Assembly (NCBI GenBank): GCA_001298575.1
Contig: LJCV01000077.1
Coordinates: forward strand, 1-64,000
Origin: Actinobacteria bacterium OK074
GTDB taxonomy: Bacteria > Actinomycetota > Actinomycetes > Streptomycetales > Streptomycetaceae
Direction of reading: 5' to 3'
Length of the DNA stretch: 64,000 nt
The translations under genes were made by a program, and so were the position numbers. Positions 51,807-63,607 of the stretch are shown piece after piece. The notes beneath the pieces are model-generated. The model did no database searches, was not told the origin of the DNA, and worked only from the letters and a program-made list of their open reading frames with translations. Numbering within the stretch: position 1 is the stretch's first letter; every line of letters begins with the position of its first letter.

Positions 51807-53230
51807 CAGCCAACGGCCTCCTCGACGGCAGCGGTGAGCAGCGCGAGCGCCTTGTCCTCCAGGACGTCGGCTCGGTCGCGGCATTGGTAGGCGGAGCGGA
51901 CTGTGGTGGCGATGCGGTCGCGGTCGGCGGGGGGCGCGACTGGGATGTGCAGTGCGCGCAGGAAATGTGGGTGATACTCCTGCTGCTTGCCCCCAACGCT
52001 GAAGGAACGCAGTGCTCGGAAGGCCGCCTCAGATCTGAAGAAGGCGAACAAGTAGGCGCCGGACACTTCGGGGTCACCGCTGACAACGCGGACGTAGTCC
52101 TGGCTGTAGGCATGCTCCAGCCAGGATCCGGTGACGAAGACGGAGCGGCTGTAGACCTCGTTCTCGCCAAGGGTGCCACGAGCCGCGACCAGGATGGTCT
52201 CGTCCTCCAGCCGAATGTCGTCGGGAGCGTGTGCTTCGCTGATCCAGCGTCCCTCGGGCCGCAGCCAGAACGACTGCCGCTGACCGATCAGGCGCACGCC
52301 GTGGCCCGGGTCGCTATCGATGCGCTTGAACCGGGCTCCCGTCCGTAGGGTGCCGCCTTCGCAGATCGCGCCGAGCGAGCGGCCAGGCGCCGACCCTAGC
52401 TTCTCAATCAACCGCTGAGCCCTCGGCGTAAAGTTCAACGCCCGCAAGGAAATTGAGCTCGGGTTCGCGACCTCGAACCCGAGATCCCGTTCCTCCTGAT
52501 GCCACCGCAGCTTGTTTAGCTCGGGCAGCCTGTTGCTGTCGAAGAAGTCCTCGGTCGCCGCGACGAGTTCGGCCTGATGCCGAGCCCGCAGTGCCGCGCT
52601 CTCCTCCACCAGCTCATGGATCTCGGTCTCCACCCGCTCACCGAACCGCGGCACCGGCAGCCCCGTGATGTGGTGCGGCTCGATGTGCTTGACGGCCGAG
52701 CCGTACACCGAACCGCGTACGAGTGCTTCGCCGAACCGGCTGAGCAGGAAGGCGTACAGGTACCCCGACTTGATCTTCTCCGGGTCGGGTTCGACCTTGA
52801 GCGTGTCCTGCGAAGACCAGATGCCGCCCATGTCCGGACGCACGTACGCCCGCCTGCCGGCGTTGAACCCCGAACACGAGATCAGCGTCATGCCCGGCTT
52901 GAGCCTCAGATACGACAGCGCCGCCGACTCGGCATCGGCCTTCCGTAGCCGAGGCAGACCGGTCAGGTCGGCCGCCATCATGTCCTTCGTCCCGAGGAAC
53001 GGCACACTGTGCTCGGGGTCGGTGAGGTACACCCGGCGGAACATGGGGCCGTTGAAGATCCCCCCGTTGCGTCCTGCCGTCAGTCTCGCCAACGGCACCG
53101 TATCCGGCAGCCGTTCCAGCAGCTTCTTCACCTTCAGCGCACCGGAAACGTACGGCGAGGCATCAAGCCGCAGTCCCTGGTCCCGGAACCAGGCGGACGT
53201 CACCGGGTTCGACAGTTCGGCGATCTTCAC
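51806..53230 (-). CDS. Type I restriction-modification-like specificity subunit (MAD5-like, 474 aa)
   Basis: GTG at 53230 overlaps the methylase stop by 4 bases. The product has two target-recognition-domain halves (TSAWFRDQGLRLDASPYV and, later, LTPGAIRLIEK-type spacers with HITGLPVPRF and YHPHFLRALHIPVAP motifs), typical of HsdS, linked by helical spacers. It recognises the DNA sequence that is methylated by MAD2. The protein appears intact and of normal length. Confidence 0.8.
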   Translation of the reverse strand: MKIAELSNPVTSAWFRDQGLRLDASPYVSGALKVKKLLERLPDTVPLARLTAGRNGGIFNGPMFRRVYLTDPEHSVPFLGTKDMMAADLTGLPRLRKADAESAALSYLRLKPGMTLISCSGFNAGRRAYVRPDMGGIWSSQDTLKVEPDPEKIKSGYLYAFLLSRFGEALVRGSVYGSAVKHIEPHHITGLPVPRFGERVETEIHELVEESAALRARHQAELVAATEDFFDSNRLPELNKLRWHQEERDLGFEVANPSSISLRALNFTPRAQRLIEKLGSAPGRSLGAICEGGTLRTGARFKRIDSDPGHGVRLIGQRQSFWLRPEGRWISEAHAPDDIRLEDETILVAARGTLGENEVYSRSVFVTGSWLEHAYSQDYVRVVSGDPEVSGAYLFAFFRSEAAFRALRSFSVGGKQQEYHPHFLRALHIPVAPPADRDRIATTVRSAYQCRDRADVLEDKALALLTAAVEEAVG

Positions 53231-55383
53231 GCGCCGGCCCCCGCCCCGGTACCGCTGCGCGGGTCGAAGCCCGGCACCGGGTACTTGGCCCGGAACTCCC
53301 GGTACTTCTCCGCGATCACCGGCAGGTCGTTGTCGATGACCGGCTTGCTGCGAGTCAGAGGACGTACGACCTCCTTGCCGCGGATACGCAGGCGCTCCTG
53401 CTCGACCGAGGTCTCCACCACGATCTTGCCGTCGGGCTCGCGCTTGAACAGGTCGTTCCCGCGCCGGTCGAAGCCGACCTTCTCGGCGACGGCCATGAAG
53501 ACCGGGTAGTCCTTCTCCGTGCGGAGCCGGTGGTTGCGGATCTCCTGGTCCGTCTTGCGCTTGAGGAAGAGCAGAGTGGTGAGGATGTTGACGTTGGCGT
53601 CGACGACGAATGTCTCCACCGGAAGTTCGACGCTTGCCAGGACCCAGCAGTGCTCCAGGATGTAGCGGCGGATCGCCTCGTCGAAGGGGCCGGGGTTCGA
53701 CAGGATGCCGTTGGGCAGGACGATGCCGATCCGGCCACCGGGCTTGACCCACTCGATGGCGCGCTGGATGAACAACTGCTCGGGCGCCATGCTGCCCGGC
53801 TTGCTGTTCGGGTTGTCCTTGACCTCGCCGGTTTCCTTGTCGCGGCTCCAGGACTTGGCGATGCCGTCATGGAAGGAGCCGAGCACCGACTCGTCACTGA
53901 CCGGGATGTCTGCGCCGAACGGCGGGTTGGTCAGCAGTACGTCCACGGTCTTGCCGAGCGGGATCTTCTTCTTTGCCTCTTCGACGCCCGAGAGGTGCCC
54001 GCGAGGGAAGCCGAGGGAGTCCATGTGGAAGACGTTCCCGGTGGTCTCCGCGAGCGTCATGATCGCCATGGTGGTGGCGCGGACCAGGAAGGGGTCGAAG
54101 TCCGCCCCCATCAGGTGCTCATCCGCGTACTCCCTGAGCCGGTCACGATAGCGCTCCCGCTCCTCGTCGGTGTCCGGGAAGCCGTAGGTGCCGGCTTCCT
54201 TCTTCCAGGTGTCGCGCAGATGCCTGAGCGTGGCCTGGAGGAATCCGCCGGTGCCGCAGGTGGGGTCGAGGACGGTCTCGTCGTCCTTCGGGTCGAGGAT
54301 CTCGACCATCAGATTGACCGCGCCGCGCGGGGTGAAGTACTGGCCGCGGTCGCCGCGCAGATTGGTGCCCACGAGTTCCTGGTAGGCGATGCCCTTGGCG
54401 TCGACGTCGGTGCCGCTGAGGTCGTACGAGGCGATCTCGCTGACGATGAAGGCCAGCGCACGGTCGGACAGGGTGATCTCGTCCGTGGGCTTGAAGACAT
54501 CCTTGTACTCGCGCTTGACGTCGTCGAAGAGCTCCTTGACCCGGGTGCTGATCGCCGCACGGCCGTCCGGGTCGAACATCTCCTTCAGACCGGTGCGGAA
54601 CCGGCCGTGGGCGGTGCCCCGGCTGATCCGCTCGTCGTACATCTTGGCGAAGAGCAGATAGAGGAACTGCCAGAACGCGGCGTCCTTCGGCATGCCCTCG
54701 TTGCCGTGGATGTAGTTGTGGCAGCGGCGGAACGCGATCTTGAGGCGCTCCGGCTCGGCTCGGCGCAGCCGCTGGTGCGAGGCGACGGTGCGGCTGCCGA
54801 GGGTGGCGTCGGTGACGGCCCAGTCACTGCGGTCCTCGAAGTCCGCGCCGAAGTCGCTGACCACCTTCTTGAGGAAGAAGTAGTCGACTCCGTCCGTCCA
54901 CATCCCGTCGGCGCACAGCGGACGGTCCTCGTTGCCCATCAGCTCCTGAAGGGCTTCGAGGTCCGCCTGCGCCTGGGCCGGTTCACGGATCTTGACGACG
55001 TTCTTGCCCTTGCCCTTGGGCTCCGGCTTGCAGATCACCACGCGGCGCAGATTGGCGGTGGTGTGTACGGCACCGGATTCGAAGATCGCGATGTCGGCCG
55101 TCTTGGTCCGCTTCCGCTTGGCGCCCTCTTCGCTGACGGTGACGCGGAAGTCGCGCGCCATGTCGGCGGGGTCGATCCCATGCTCGTGGACGAGAGCGCG
55201 GACGGTGCGCTGGCGGACCTTCTCCTTCTCGGTCTCCCTGATCGCCTCACCGGTGATGTAGTCGACGATCTGACCCTCTTCCAGGGCCGTGACCTGGGTC
55301 TCGGTCTTCTCCGCCGACGCCACCGGATCTGCCCCGTCCCCGGTCTGCTGCGGGATGTCCAGGTCCAAGGTGAGTTCCTCCAT
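53227..55383 (-). CDS. Type I-like N6-adenine DNA methyltransferase (MAD2-like, 718 aa)
   Basis: A HsdR_N-like N-terminal region (residues about 50-130, ending in KTADIAIFESGAV) precedes an HsdM domain with SAM motif I VLDPTCGTGGFLQ near residue 372 and catalytic motif IV LLTNPPFG near residue 483. An N-terminal helical HsdM_N region (QFLYLLFAKMYDE) lies between them. N6-adenine methylation would mark self DNA. It is the first gene of the minus-strand operon, 243 bases after the AIPR stop, so a promoter is expected in that gap. Confidence 0.85.
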   Translation of the reverse strand: MEELTLDLDIPQQTGDGADPVASAEKTETQVTALEEGQIVDYITGEAIRETEKEKVRQRTVRALVHEHGIDPADMARDFRVTVSEEGAKRKRTKTADIAIFESGAVHTTANLRRVVICKPEPKGKGKNVVKIREPAQAQADLEALQELMGNEDRPLCADGMWTDGVDYFFLKKVVSDFGADFEDRSDWAVTDATLGSRTVASHQRLRRAEPERLKIAFRRCHNYIHGNEGMPKDAAFWQFLYLLFAKMYDERISRGTAHGRFRTGLKEMFDPDGRAAISTRVKELFDDVKREYKDVFKPTDEITLSDRALAFIVSEIASYDLSGTDVDAKGIAYQELVGTNLRGDRGQYFTPRGAVNLMVEILDPKDDETVLDPTCGTGGFLQATLRHLRDTWKKEAGTYGFPDTDEERERYRDRLREYADEHLMGADFDPFLVRATTMAIMTLAETTGNVFHMDSLGFPRGHLSGVEEAKKKIPLGKTVDVLLTNPPFGADIPVSDESVLGSFHDGIAKSWSRDKETGEVKDNPNSKPGSMAPEQLFIQRAIEWVKPGGRIGIVLPNGILSNPGPFDEAIRRYILEHCWVLASVELPVETFVVDANVNILTTLLFLKRKTDQEIRNHRLRTEKDYPVFMAVAEKVGFDRRGNDLFKREPDGKIVVETSVEQERLRIRGKEVVRPLTRSKPVIDNDLPVIAEKYREFRAKYPVPGFDPRSGTGAGAGA

Positions 55384-55626
55384 CGGCGTACGGCTTCTTC
55401 CCTGTGCTCGGTGCTGTGTGCGACACCCGCGGTCCCGGAGGCCGCGTCGACTCCGCAGGCCCTCCCGTATCGGCTGCCACCTGCGATCCTACGGCTCCGG
55501 AACCGGTCGGCGAGGCTCCCTGGAGAAGGGCGCTCGACCGGCCGCGCGAGCGCCTCGACCGTACCGCCAGGCACTGACAATCACGGGATCCCTACAGTTA
55601 CACGCGCGTCCGCGGCCCCTCGCCGG

Positions 55627-57753
55627 TCACTGTTCCTCAGGCCCGGTGTCGGTGTCGGTCCCCTCGCTCTGCCGCACCTCGTACGCCAGCTCCTCCAGCG
55701 AACCCTGGTCGGGTACGAACCACCGGATCGAGCCCTGCGCCGAGGTGTCCACACCGGAGGCTTCGGCACGCATCTTCCGGGCCAGACCGCTGGGCGAGTA
55801 CCACTCTCCGTCCACGGCCCAGCGCAGGGGGTTCCTGGTGCCGTTCTCGTTGGACCAGGTGGCATGGGCACGATCCGGGTTCGCCGCGAGCCAGTCCGTC
55901 ATCTCCCGCCGTTCTGGGCGGGAGGAGGGGCGGAACTCCAGATCCGTGCCCTCCGGGATCCGGCCGGCCGCGATGAGGGTCTTGACGGCGTTGACCTGCC
56001 GCCCGCGCTGCTCGGCTCCGGCGACCTGGTAGTCGTCCTGGAGGGCGGGAGCGGTGGTGTCGGAGTCGAGACCGCGCAGGGCGGCGCGCACCACACGCTG
56101 CATGCGTTCGGCGTTGCGGACTGCGGCGATGATGTGGCTGCTCTTGCCGTACTCGTCGTCGATCGCGCGCAGCACCCAGGCGAAGGTGTCCCGCACCAGC
56201 TGCGGCACCTTGGCGAGCTCGCCCGGCCAGTCGAAGTCCGGGCTCTCGATGGCCGTCGTGTTCAGCCGCCGGAACACGATGTGCGTGACCAGTAGGTCAC
56301 CGTGCGAGGCGGCGGCGTCGGCACGCCAGAGCAGGCCGTCGCGGAGCGCCTGCAGCTCCGTGCGGACCGCGCGGAGCAGCTCGATCGAGCGCCACACCCG
56401 GTACACGTTCGGTGCCGTCCCGAAGACCTGCTCGTAGACGTCGTCCTCCCACAACCCCGCGAGATTCTGGTCGCGCTTGGCGACCGCCGCGAGCTGGGCA
56501 TTGGGGTGGACGGCGGCCAGGGCCTCGGCGGCCTCCGTCATGGACGTGCCGTGCTGCGGATCGGGGACACGGTCGCCGCGCTTGATGACGTAGCTGCGGT
56601 GCAGCAGCAGGGAGAAGTCGTCGCGGAGCTGGATCTGTCCTTGATCCAGGGACTTGAAGTCACGCTCCTCGATCGGGTTCTGGGTGTTTGTCGTGGTGGT
56701 GACCTGGTCCCCGAAGCCTTCAGGGCAGTCCTCCAGCGAGATCAGCCGCACCATGACCCGGCCGATCTGCGCGATGTCGGGGTCCTTGACGAAGGCCCGG
56801 TGGATGGCGCTCACGGTCTGCGCGCCGTTGACCACGCTGATGCCGGTCAGCTTGAAGTCGCCAACCTTCCCTGGGACTGCACGCCCGATCGGCTTGACCG
56901 TCTCGCAGAGCATGGTGATGCCGTTGCTGAAGTACCAGAAATGCTCGGGCTGCTCCAGCAGTGTGTTCTGGATCTTGAGGTTGACGTCGGTCAGGTCGAG
57001 GGAGTCGCGGATGTTGCGGGCGAAGAGCCCTCGTCTGTGCTCGCCGTACAGGTCCGCGAGGTCGGGGACGGTCATGGTGCCGTAGAGCGCCTTGTACGGC
57101 GTCGACTCCTGTACAAACCCATCGAGTCTTACTGCGGCGTCGATCTTCGGTGTCGCTGCGTCACCGAGGATCGCCCGGTGGAAGTCACGCAGATCCATGA
57201 CCTTGTAATCGACGATCTCGTCGACCAGGTTCTGCGCGTCGATCTTCTCCTCAAGGAGTTCCCGCACTTTGGCGTCGAGCGGCGCGGTCCGCATCAGCGC
57301 CAGGACGATGGTCACCTTCGGCAAACCCAGGTCGAACGCCTGTTGGAGTTCCGGTACGAGCGGCTGGAAGCGGCTGTTGAACTTCGAATATGCCCGGTCG
57401 AAGAGCAGGTCGAGGCCGCGGAACAGCTTGTGCACCGCCTCCTCGTCGAAGGCGCCCTTGCCTGCGTCGCTCCACTTTGCCTGCACCAGACAGATCCGCG
57501 GCTGAGGAGTGCTCAGTTCCACCGAGATCGCGTCGATGCCGCGGTCGTCCGCGCCGTCGAAGACGCACGCGGCGGCGGCCCGCGGGCTGACCTGATGCTC
57601 GTTCTGCACAGCGAGAGCCGCGATCCCACGGCTGAGGAATGCCTGTCGACGGCTCTGCTCGGAGGTCGACTTCGGCAGGTCTGATGTGTCCAACAGGCCG
57701 GTGTATCGCTCGTCTATGGCGTTGCGGATGTACTCGATGTGCAGCTTGCTCAC
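55627..57753 (-). CDS. AIPR-family protein with nuclease-like N-terminus (708 aa)
   Basis: GTG at 57753 is chosen because AGGGG lies just upstream and the protein then begins VSKLHIEYIRNAI. Residues about 70-100 contain DDRGIDAISVEL and RICLVQAKWSD, a D...QxK motif like Mrr-type restriction nucleases. The AIPR core follows with FARNIRDSLDLTDVNLKI, HFWYFSNGITMLCE near residue 269 and ISVVNGAQTVSAIH near residue 303. AIPR (abortive phage infection) proteins act in phage defence. It is separated from the methylase gene by 243 bases, so it may have its own promoter or terminator, but it points the same way. It could be the effector or an add-on module of the MADS-like locus. Confidence 0.8.
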   Translation of the reverse strand: MSKLHIEYIRNAIDERYTGLLDTSDLPKSTSEQSRRQAFLSRGIAALAVQNEHQVSPRAAAACVFDGADDRGIDAISVELSTPQPRICLVQAKWSDAGKGAFDEEAVHKLFRGLDLLFDRAYSKFNSRFQPLVPELQQAFDLGLPKVTIVLALMRTAPLDAKVRELLEEKIDAQNLVDEIVDYKVMDLRDFHRAILGDAATPKIDAAVRLDGFVQESTPYKALYGTMTVPDLADLYGEHRRGLFARNIRDSLDLTDVNLKIQNTLLEQPEHFWYFSNGITMLCETVKPIGRAVPGKVGDFKLTGISVVNGAQTVSAIHRAFVKDPDIAQIGRVMVRLISLEDCPEGFGDQVTTTTNTQNPIEERDFKSLDQGQIQLRDDFSLLLHRSYVIKRGDRVPDPQHGTSMTEAAEALAAVHPNAQLAAVAKRDQNLAGLWEDDVYEQVFGTAPNVYRVWRSIELLRAVRTELQALRDGLLWRADAAASHGDLLVTHIVFRRLNTTAIESPDFDWPGELAKVPQLVRDTFAWVLRAIDDEYGKSSHIIAAVRNAERMQRVVRAALRGLDSDTTAPALQDDYQVAGAEQRGRQVNAVKTLIAAGRIPEGTDLEFRPSSRPERREMTDWLAANPDRAHATWSNENGTRNPLRWAVDGEWYSPSGLARKMRAEASGVDTSAQGSIRWFVPDQGSLEELAYEVRQSEGTDTDTGPEEQ

Positions 57754-57926
57754 GGCCTGCCCCTGTCCCCGTAATCCACGTATCGAACAAGGGTATAGGG
57801 CGAAGATCGCCCATGCGGTGCCCCTGCGGTGACTCTCAGCCACGACATGAAGGAGTCGGTGGACATATCAGCGTCAGGGGAGGACTCTCTCGAGCGATCC
57901 TCCGATGCGACCGGCTACTTCGTTTA

Positions 57927-57945
57927 GAAGCCGTATCTCAACCGA
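57927..57945 (+). repeat. Left inverted repeat of IS5-like element
   Basis: Exact 19-base match (reverse complement) to 63584-63602. Confidence 0.8.
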
Positions 57946-58024
57946 ACGTGATCCGTTGGTTTCTGCTGGTCAGGCATGGTTTTGCTCGGGGTGAGGGAGG
58001 CATGCGGCGTCTTGTATCCGCTTC

Positions 58025-58564
58025 ATGACCGAGGGGTGCGCGGTGGCGTCGGTGCTGGGAATGCTGGAGGAGCGGGAGACAGCGGCCCGGGTTCGGGTGG
58101 AGGGCCTGCGGGAGGAAGCCGCGCGGTTGGCTGGGATGTTGGAGGCCGCGGAGATCGAGCTGGATCGGCGGGTGATCGCGCGGGAGGAGCTGGTCGAGGC
58201 CCTGGCCGTGTCCGCCGCCGGGACGACTGCCGTGACCGAGGCGGAGCAGGAAGCGGTGCCCTCACCGGTGCCGGGATCGGTGGTGCCGCCCTGGCGGGAC
58301 GGGCTGCCGGTGACCGTGCTCGCGCCCGACTACCAGCGGATTCTGGGCGTGTTGGAGGAGCGGCGGTCCGCGGGCGAGGGACCGGTGAAGGCCAGGGAGA
58401 TCGCGGCGGAGTTGGGCCTTGGGACGACGCCGGCGAAGGTCGAGGGGGTGCGTTCGAAGGCCAGGCGCCTGGCGGAGCGCGGGTGGCTCCTCCTGGAGGC
58501 GTCGGGGATGTTCAGTGCCGGCCGGCGGCCCGTGGCCGTGCCAGACGCCGACTCATCCGCGTGA
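58025..58564 (+). CDS. Passenger protein of IS5-like element (179 aa)
   Basis: A long coiled-coil region at about residues 12-60 (LEERETAARVRVEGLREEAARL) is followed by a small winged-helix-like segment (VKAREIAAELGLGTTPAKVEGVRSKARRLAERGW) near residues 125-160. It is convergent with, and overlaps by 53 bases, the C-terminal end of the transposase fragment. I recall similar proteins next to Streptomyces IS5 transposases but no function is known. A DNA-binding regulatory role in transposition is inferred from the winged helix. Confidence 0.65.
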   Translation: MTEGCAVASVLGMLEERETAARVRVEGLREEAARLAGMLEAAEIELDRRVIAREELVEALAVSAAGTTAVTEAEQEAVPSPVPGSVVPPWRDGLPVTVLAPDYQRILGVLEERRSAGEGPVKAREIAAELGLGTTPAKVEGVRSKARRLAERGWLLLEASGMFSAGRRPVAVPDADSSA

Positions 58565-58932
58565 CCATCGACCACCGGATCACCGCCTCGCTGCTGGCCG
58601 GCAACGTCTCGTAGTCCCGGGCCAGACGGCGGGAGTTCATCAACCACGCGAACGTGCGCTCTGCCACCCAGCGCCTGGGGAGTACCACGAACCCTGTTAT
58701 GTCGTCGGTGCGCTTGACGATCTCCAAGGTCAGGGCGAGTTCGCCCCGGCACCAGTCGACGAGGGCGCCGGTGTAGCCGCCGTCGGCCCAGGCGAGGACG
58801 ATGTCGCGGTGCAGACGGCGCAGCCGGGTGAGCAGGCCCGCCGCGGCGTCCCGATCGCCGATGTTCGCAGCGGTGACCGCGACGACCAGGAGCAGGCCCA
58901 GCGTGTCGGTCACGATGTGCCGTTTGCGGCCC
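58512..58932 (-). pseudogene. C-terminal part of IS5-family transposase
   Basis: The fragment reads GRKRHIVTDTLGLLLVVAVT, contains the second catalytic Asp (LAWADGGYTGALVDW) and the Glu helix (LPRRWVAERTFAWLMNSRRL). It continues directly from the N-terminal fragment at 62954-63459 once the Tn554-like element and one CGGCCC copy are removed. Confidence 0.8.
58927..58932 (+). repeat. 6-bp target duplication of Tn554-like element (left)
   Basis: CGGCCC abuts the element end TTATCTTGAGC, and the same six bases abut the other end at 62954-62959. Confidence 0.7.
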
Positions 58933-59007
58933 TTATCTTGAGCTGGCCAGACTTGCAGCCTGCTGACCTGGGGTGATGTGTGGTGGACGGTGTCCTCAAC
59001 GCTCCCG

Positions 59008-59437
59008 TCAGCAGGGCCCGATGACGGAGGAAGATTTCTTCGTCGGCGTGTCGCGGTGTCGTTCCGGCAGGTCGGCGGTGCGCCGTTCGCCGAGCGCGAG
59101 GGCGAGTGTCTCGCGCAACTCCCTGTTCTCGGCTTCCAGTTGCTGGTTGCGCTTGGTGGCCGCCTCCAGGCGTCGCAGCAGGGAGGCGTCGGAGGCTCGT
59201 TGCCGGTCGGGAACGGGCCTCGTCGCGGGGACGCGGTGCCGGGCCCGGAGGCGTTCGATCTCGGCTCGCAGGTCCGGCTGGTTGTAGAGCCAGGACCGGG
59301 AGACGCCCGCTTCGCGGGCGACGGTCTCGAAGGTGATCGCGGTGCCAGCGGCGTCCATGCGACGCAGGGCGGCGACCGCCCGTCGGCGGGTCGCCGTGGA
59401 CCGGCGACGGGCCGCGGCGACGATGAGGTGGGAGTTG

Positions 59438-59448
<11 letters not shown>
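59008..59448 (-). CDS. TnpC-like protein (DUF6262-type, 146 aa)
   Basis: The N-terminal half has a small helix-turn-helix (TFETVAREAGVSRSWLYN) and the C-terminal half a coiled coil (LLRRLEAATKRNQQLEAENRELRETL). It follows the second recombinase gene with an 11-base overlap. In Tn554, TnpC guides the orientation and efficiency of transposition. The role here is inferred from position and fold. Confidence 0.78.
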
Positions 59449-61716
<2,268 letters not shown>

Positions 61717-61720
<4 letters not shown>

Positions 61721-62835
61721 AGCCGCACCTCCCGTCCGGTGAACCAGCCCGCGTTCTCCAGGGCGCGCCGGGCGTCCTCGACGGTGAGGTGACCGTAGGT
61801 GTCGATCGTGGTGCTGATCGAGGCGTGTCCGAGGAGTTCCTTGACGTTCTCCATGCCGGCCCCGCGACGCAGCAGCCAGGTGGCATAGGTATGGCGGTAT
61901 TGATGGGGCTCGAACGCGATGCCGGTAGTCTTCCGAAGCCGTCTGACCAGGTCATAGACGGCCGGGTAGGCCCAGGGGCGGCCGTGCGGCTCGGCGAAGA
62001 GGTTCACGAAGACGTAGTCGGAGTCCAGGGCGCCGTACTCGCGGTGCAAGTAGTCGGAGTACAACCGCATCAATTCCGCGCTGGCCGGGATGGCTCGCGT
62101 GCGGCCGGCCTTGGCGCGGGCCCGGTTGTCGTTCTGCCGCGGCACCACGATCACCTGCTTCTCGGCGATCGCGATGTCGTCGTGCCGCAGGCCCAGGGCC
62201 TCGCCGATGCGGACCCCGGTGTCCAGCAGCAGGGCGAACAGCAGCCGGTCTCGCAGATGCTCGCAGCCGTCCAGGATCTTCTGAGCCTGGACAGCGGTCA
62301 GGACACGGGGACGCTTCCGGCCGGACCTGAGCTTGATGGTCCTGGTCCGCTCAAGCCTGCCGGAGGCGATGTGCTGCAAGAACGGCTTGTAGGAGGTGGC
62401 CGCCGACCGGTGCCGACCGGCCGGACGCATCGTCACCAGAAGTTCGGCAACCTCGACGCCGCTGCGGGCATGGAACTCGTAGAACGTGCTGACCGCGGCG
62501 AGCTTGCGGTTCACGCTGGAGGCCGTGCAGTGATGCTCGACCGTCGGCAGCACCGCCACCGCCCCGCTCCGGGCCAAAGGCGGCAGCCGCAGCCAGGCCA
62601 CGAAGGCGGCCACCGCCTCCAGGTCGACCGCTTTCCAGTCCAGGCTGCGGCCGTCGAGGTAGCTCCACCAGTCCTTCAGGTCGTGGGCGTACGCCTTGAC
62701 GGTGTTCGGCGACCGCTCGATCGCCGTCAGGTAGGCCAGGAACGACTCCACCGGATCGACCGGCCGCAGATCATGCCCCAGCAGCGTCCACGACTCCGTC
62801 GTCGACCCGGATGTCAGCACCCTCTGTACGCGCAT
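61717..62835 (-). CDS. TnpA-like tyrosine recombinase (372 aa)
   Basis: ATG at 62835 begins MRVQRVLTSG; the 389-residue version from 62886 is less likely. An N-terminal SAM-like core-binding domain (VKAYAHDLKDWWSYL) precedes the catalytic domain with Arg in LDTGVRIGEALGLRHDD near residue 207, HQYRHTYATWLLRR near 310 and the nucleophile region TTIDTYGHLT near 345. It is the first gene of the transposon operon. Confidence 0.88.
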
Positions 62836-62953
62836 CGCGTATCCACCCCTTCCGTGTTGGACGGCGGCAGATAACCGCATCCACAACGGGAGTTGGGGGA
62901 ACTTCAGAGTGCTTCACGCACATGAAGGACACACTCGCGCGGGCTCAAGATAA

Positions 62954-62959
62954 CGGCCC
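62954..62959 (+). repeat. 6-bp target duplication of Tn554-like element (right)
   Basis: CGGCCC, identical to 58927-58932, follows the element end AAGATAA. Confidence 0.7.
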
Positions 62960-63459
62960 GGCACCTTCTTTCCGCCGTCGTAGCCGCGTGAGGCGGCCGG
63001 CACGGTAGCGGCGGCCCGCACCGACTGGGCGTCGATGACCCCCGCAGTGGGCTCGGCCTCGCGGCCTTCGCGTTCACGGACCTTCCCGCGCAGCAGGTCG
63101 TGGAACTCGGCGATCAGCCCGTGCTCGCGCCAGCGGCGGAAGAAAGCGTAGACCCGGCCCCAGTCGGGGAAGTCCGCGGGCATCGCCCGCCAGGAGATCC
63201 CGCCCGCGACCAGGTAGCGGACCGCGTCCAGCAGTTGGCGGTGGCAGTAGCCCTCAGGGCGTCCACCCCGCCCATTCAGCCAGGCTGGCACCGGCAACAA
63301 CGGCCGCACCGCCGCCCACTCCGCGTCCGTCATGTCCGACGGATACCTGCGCACCCGATCGGGATGGTCGGCCGCGTTGCCGTACACATGCGCGAGGCAA
63401 TCACACGATGGAGCAGCCGAGTTGAACTGGACCGGCTCGGACACGTACAACAAGGACAC
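62954..63459 (-). pseudogene. N-terminal part of IS5-family transposase
   Basis: The fragment begins MSLLYVSEPVQFN, contains an IS5-type N-terminal region (DMTDAEWAAVRPLLPVPAWL) and the first catalytic Asp (AGVIDAQSVRAAAT), and stops being transposase at YDGGKKVPG where the Tn554-like element is inserted. It and the 58512-58932 fragment once formed one gene. Confidence 0.8.
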
Positions 63460-63583
63460 CAGGGCCTCCCGGCACTGCTCGGTCAGATTCGCATCCCCGA
63501 GCTACCGAGAGGCCCTGTCTTCATGCGCGTACAACGGGAAGATCACCCCGGTGAGAAGCCTGTTCGAACCACACGTTCCATGA

Positions 63584-63602
63584 TCGGTTGAGATACGGCT
63601 TC
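63584..63602 (-). repeat. Right inverted repeat of IS5-like element
   Basis: Exact 19-base reverse complement of 57927-57945. Confidence 0.8.
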
Positions 63603-63607
63603 TAACC

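Noticed and set aside
53530..56295. Plus-strand open frame of 921 codons across the methylase and AIPR genes
   Set aside because: It spans two minus-strand genes with clear SAM, NPPF and AIPR motifs and reads as an antisense shadow.
40205..57753. Classical BREX type 2 (Pgl) system
   Set aside because: The kinase resembles PglW, but I see no PglZ phosphatase, and the methylase with separate specificity subunit and the HerA-like ATPase fit MADS better.
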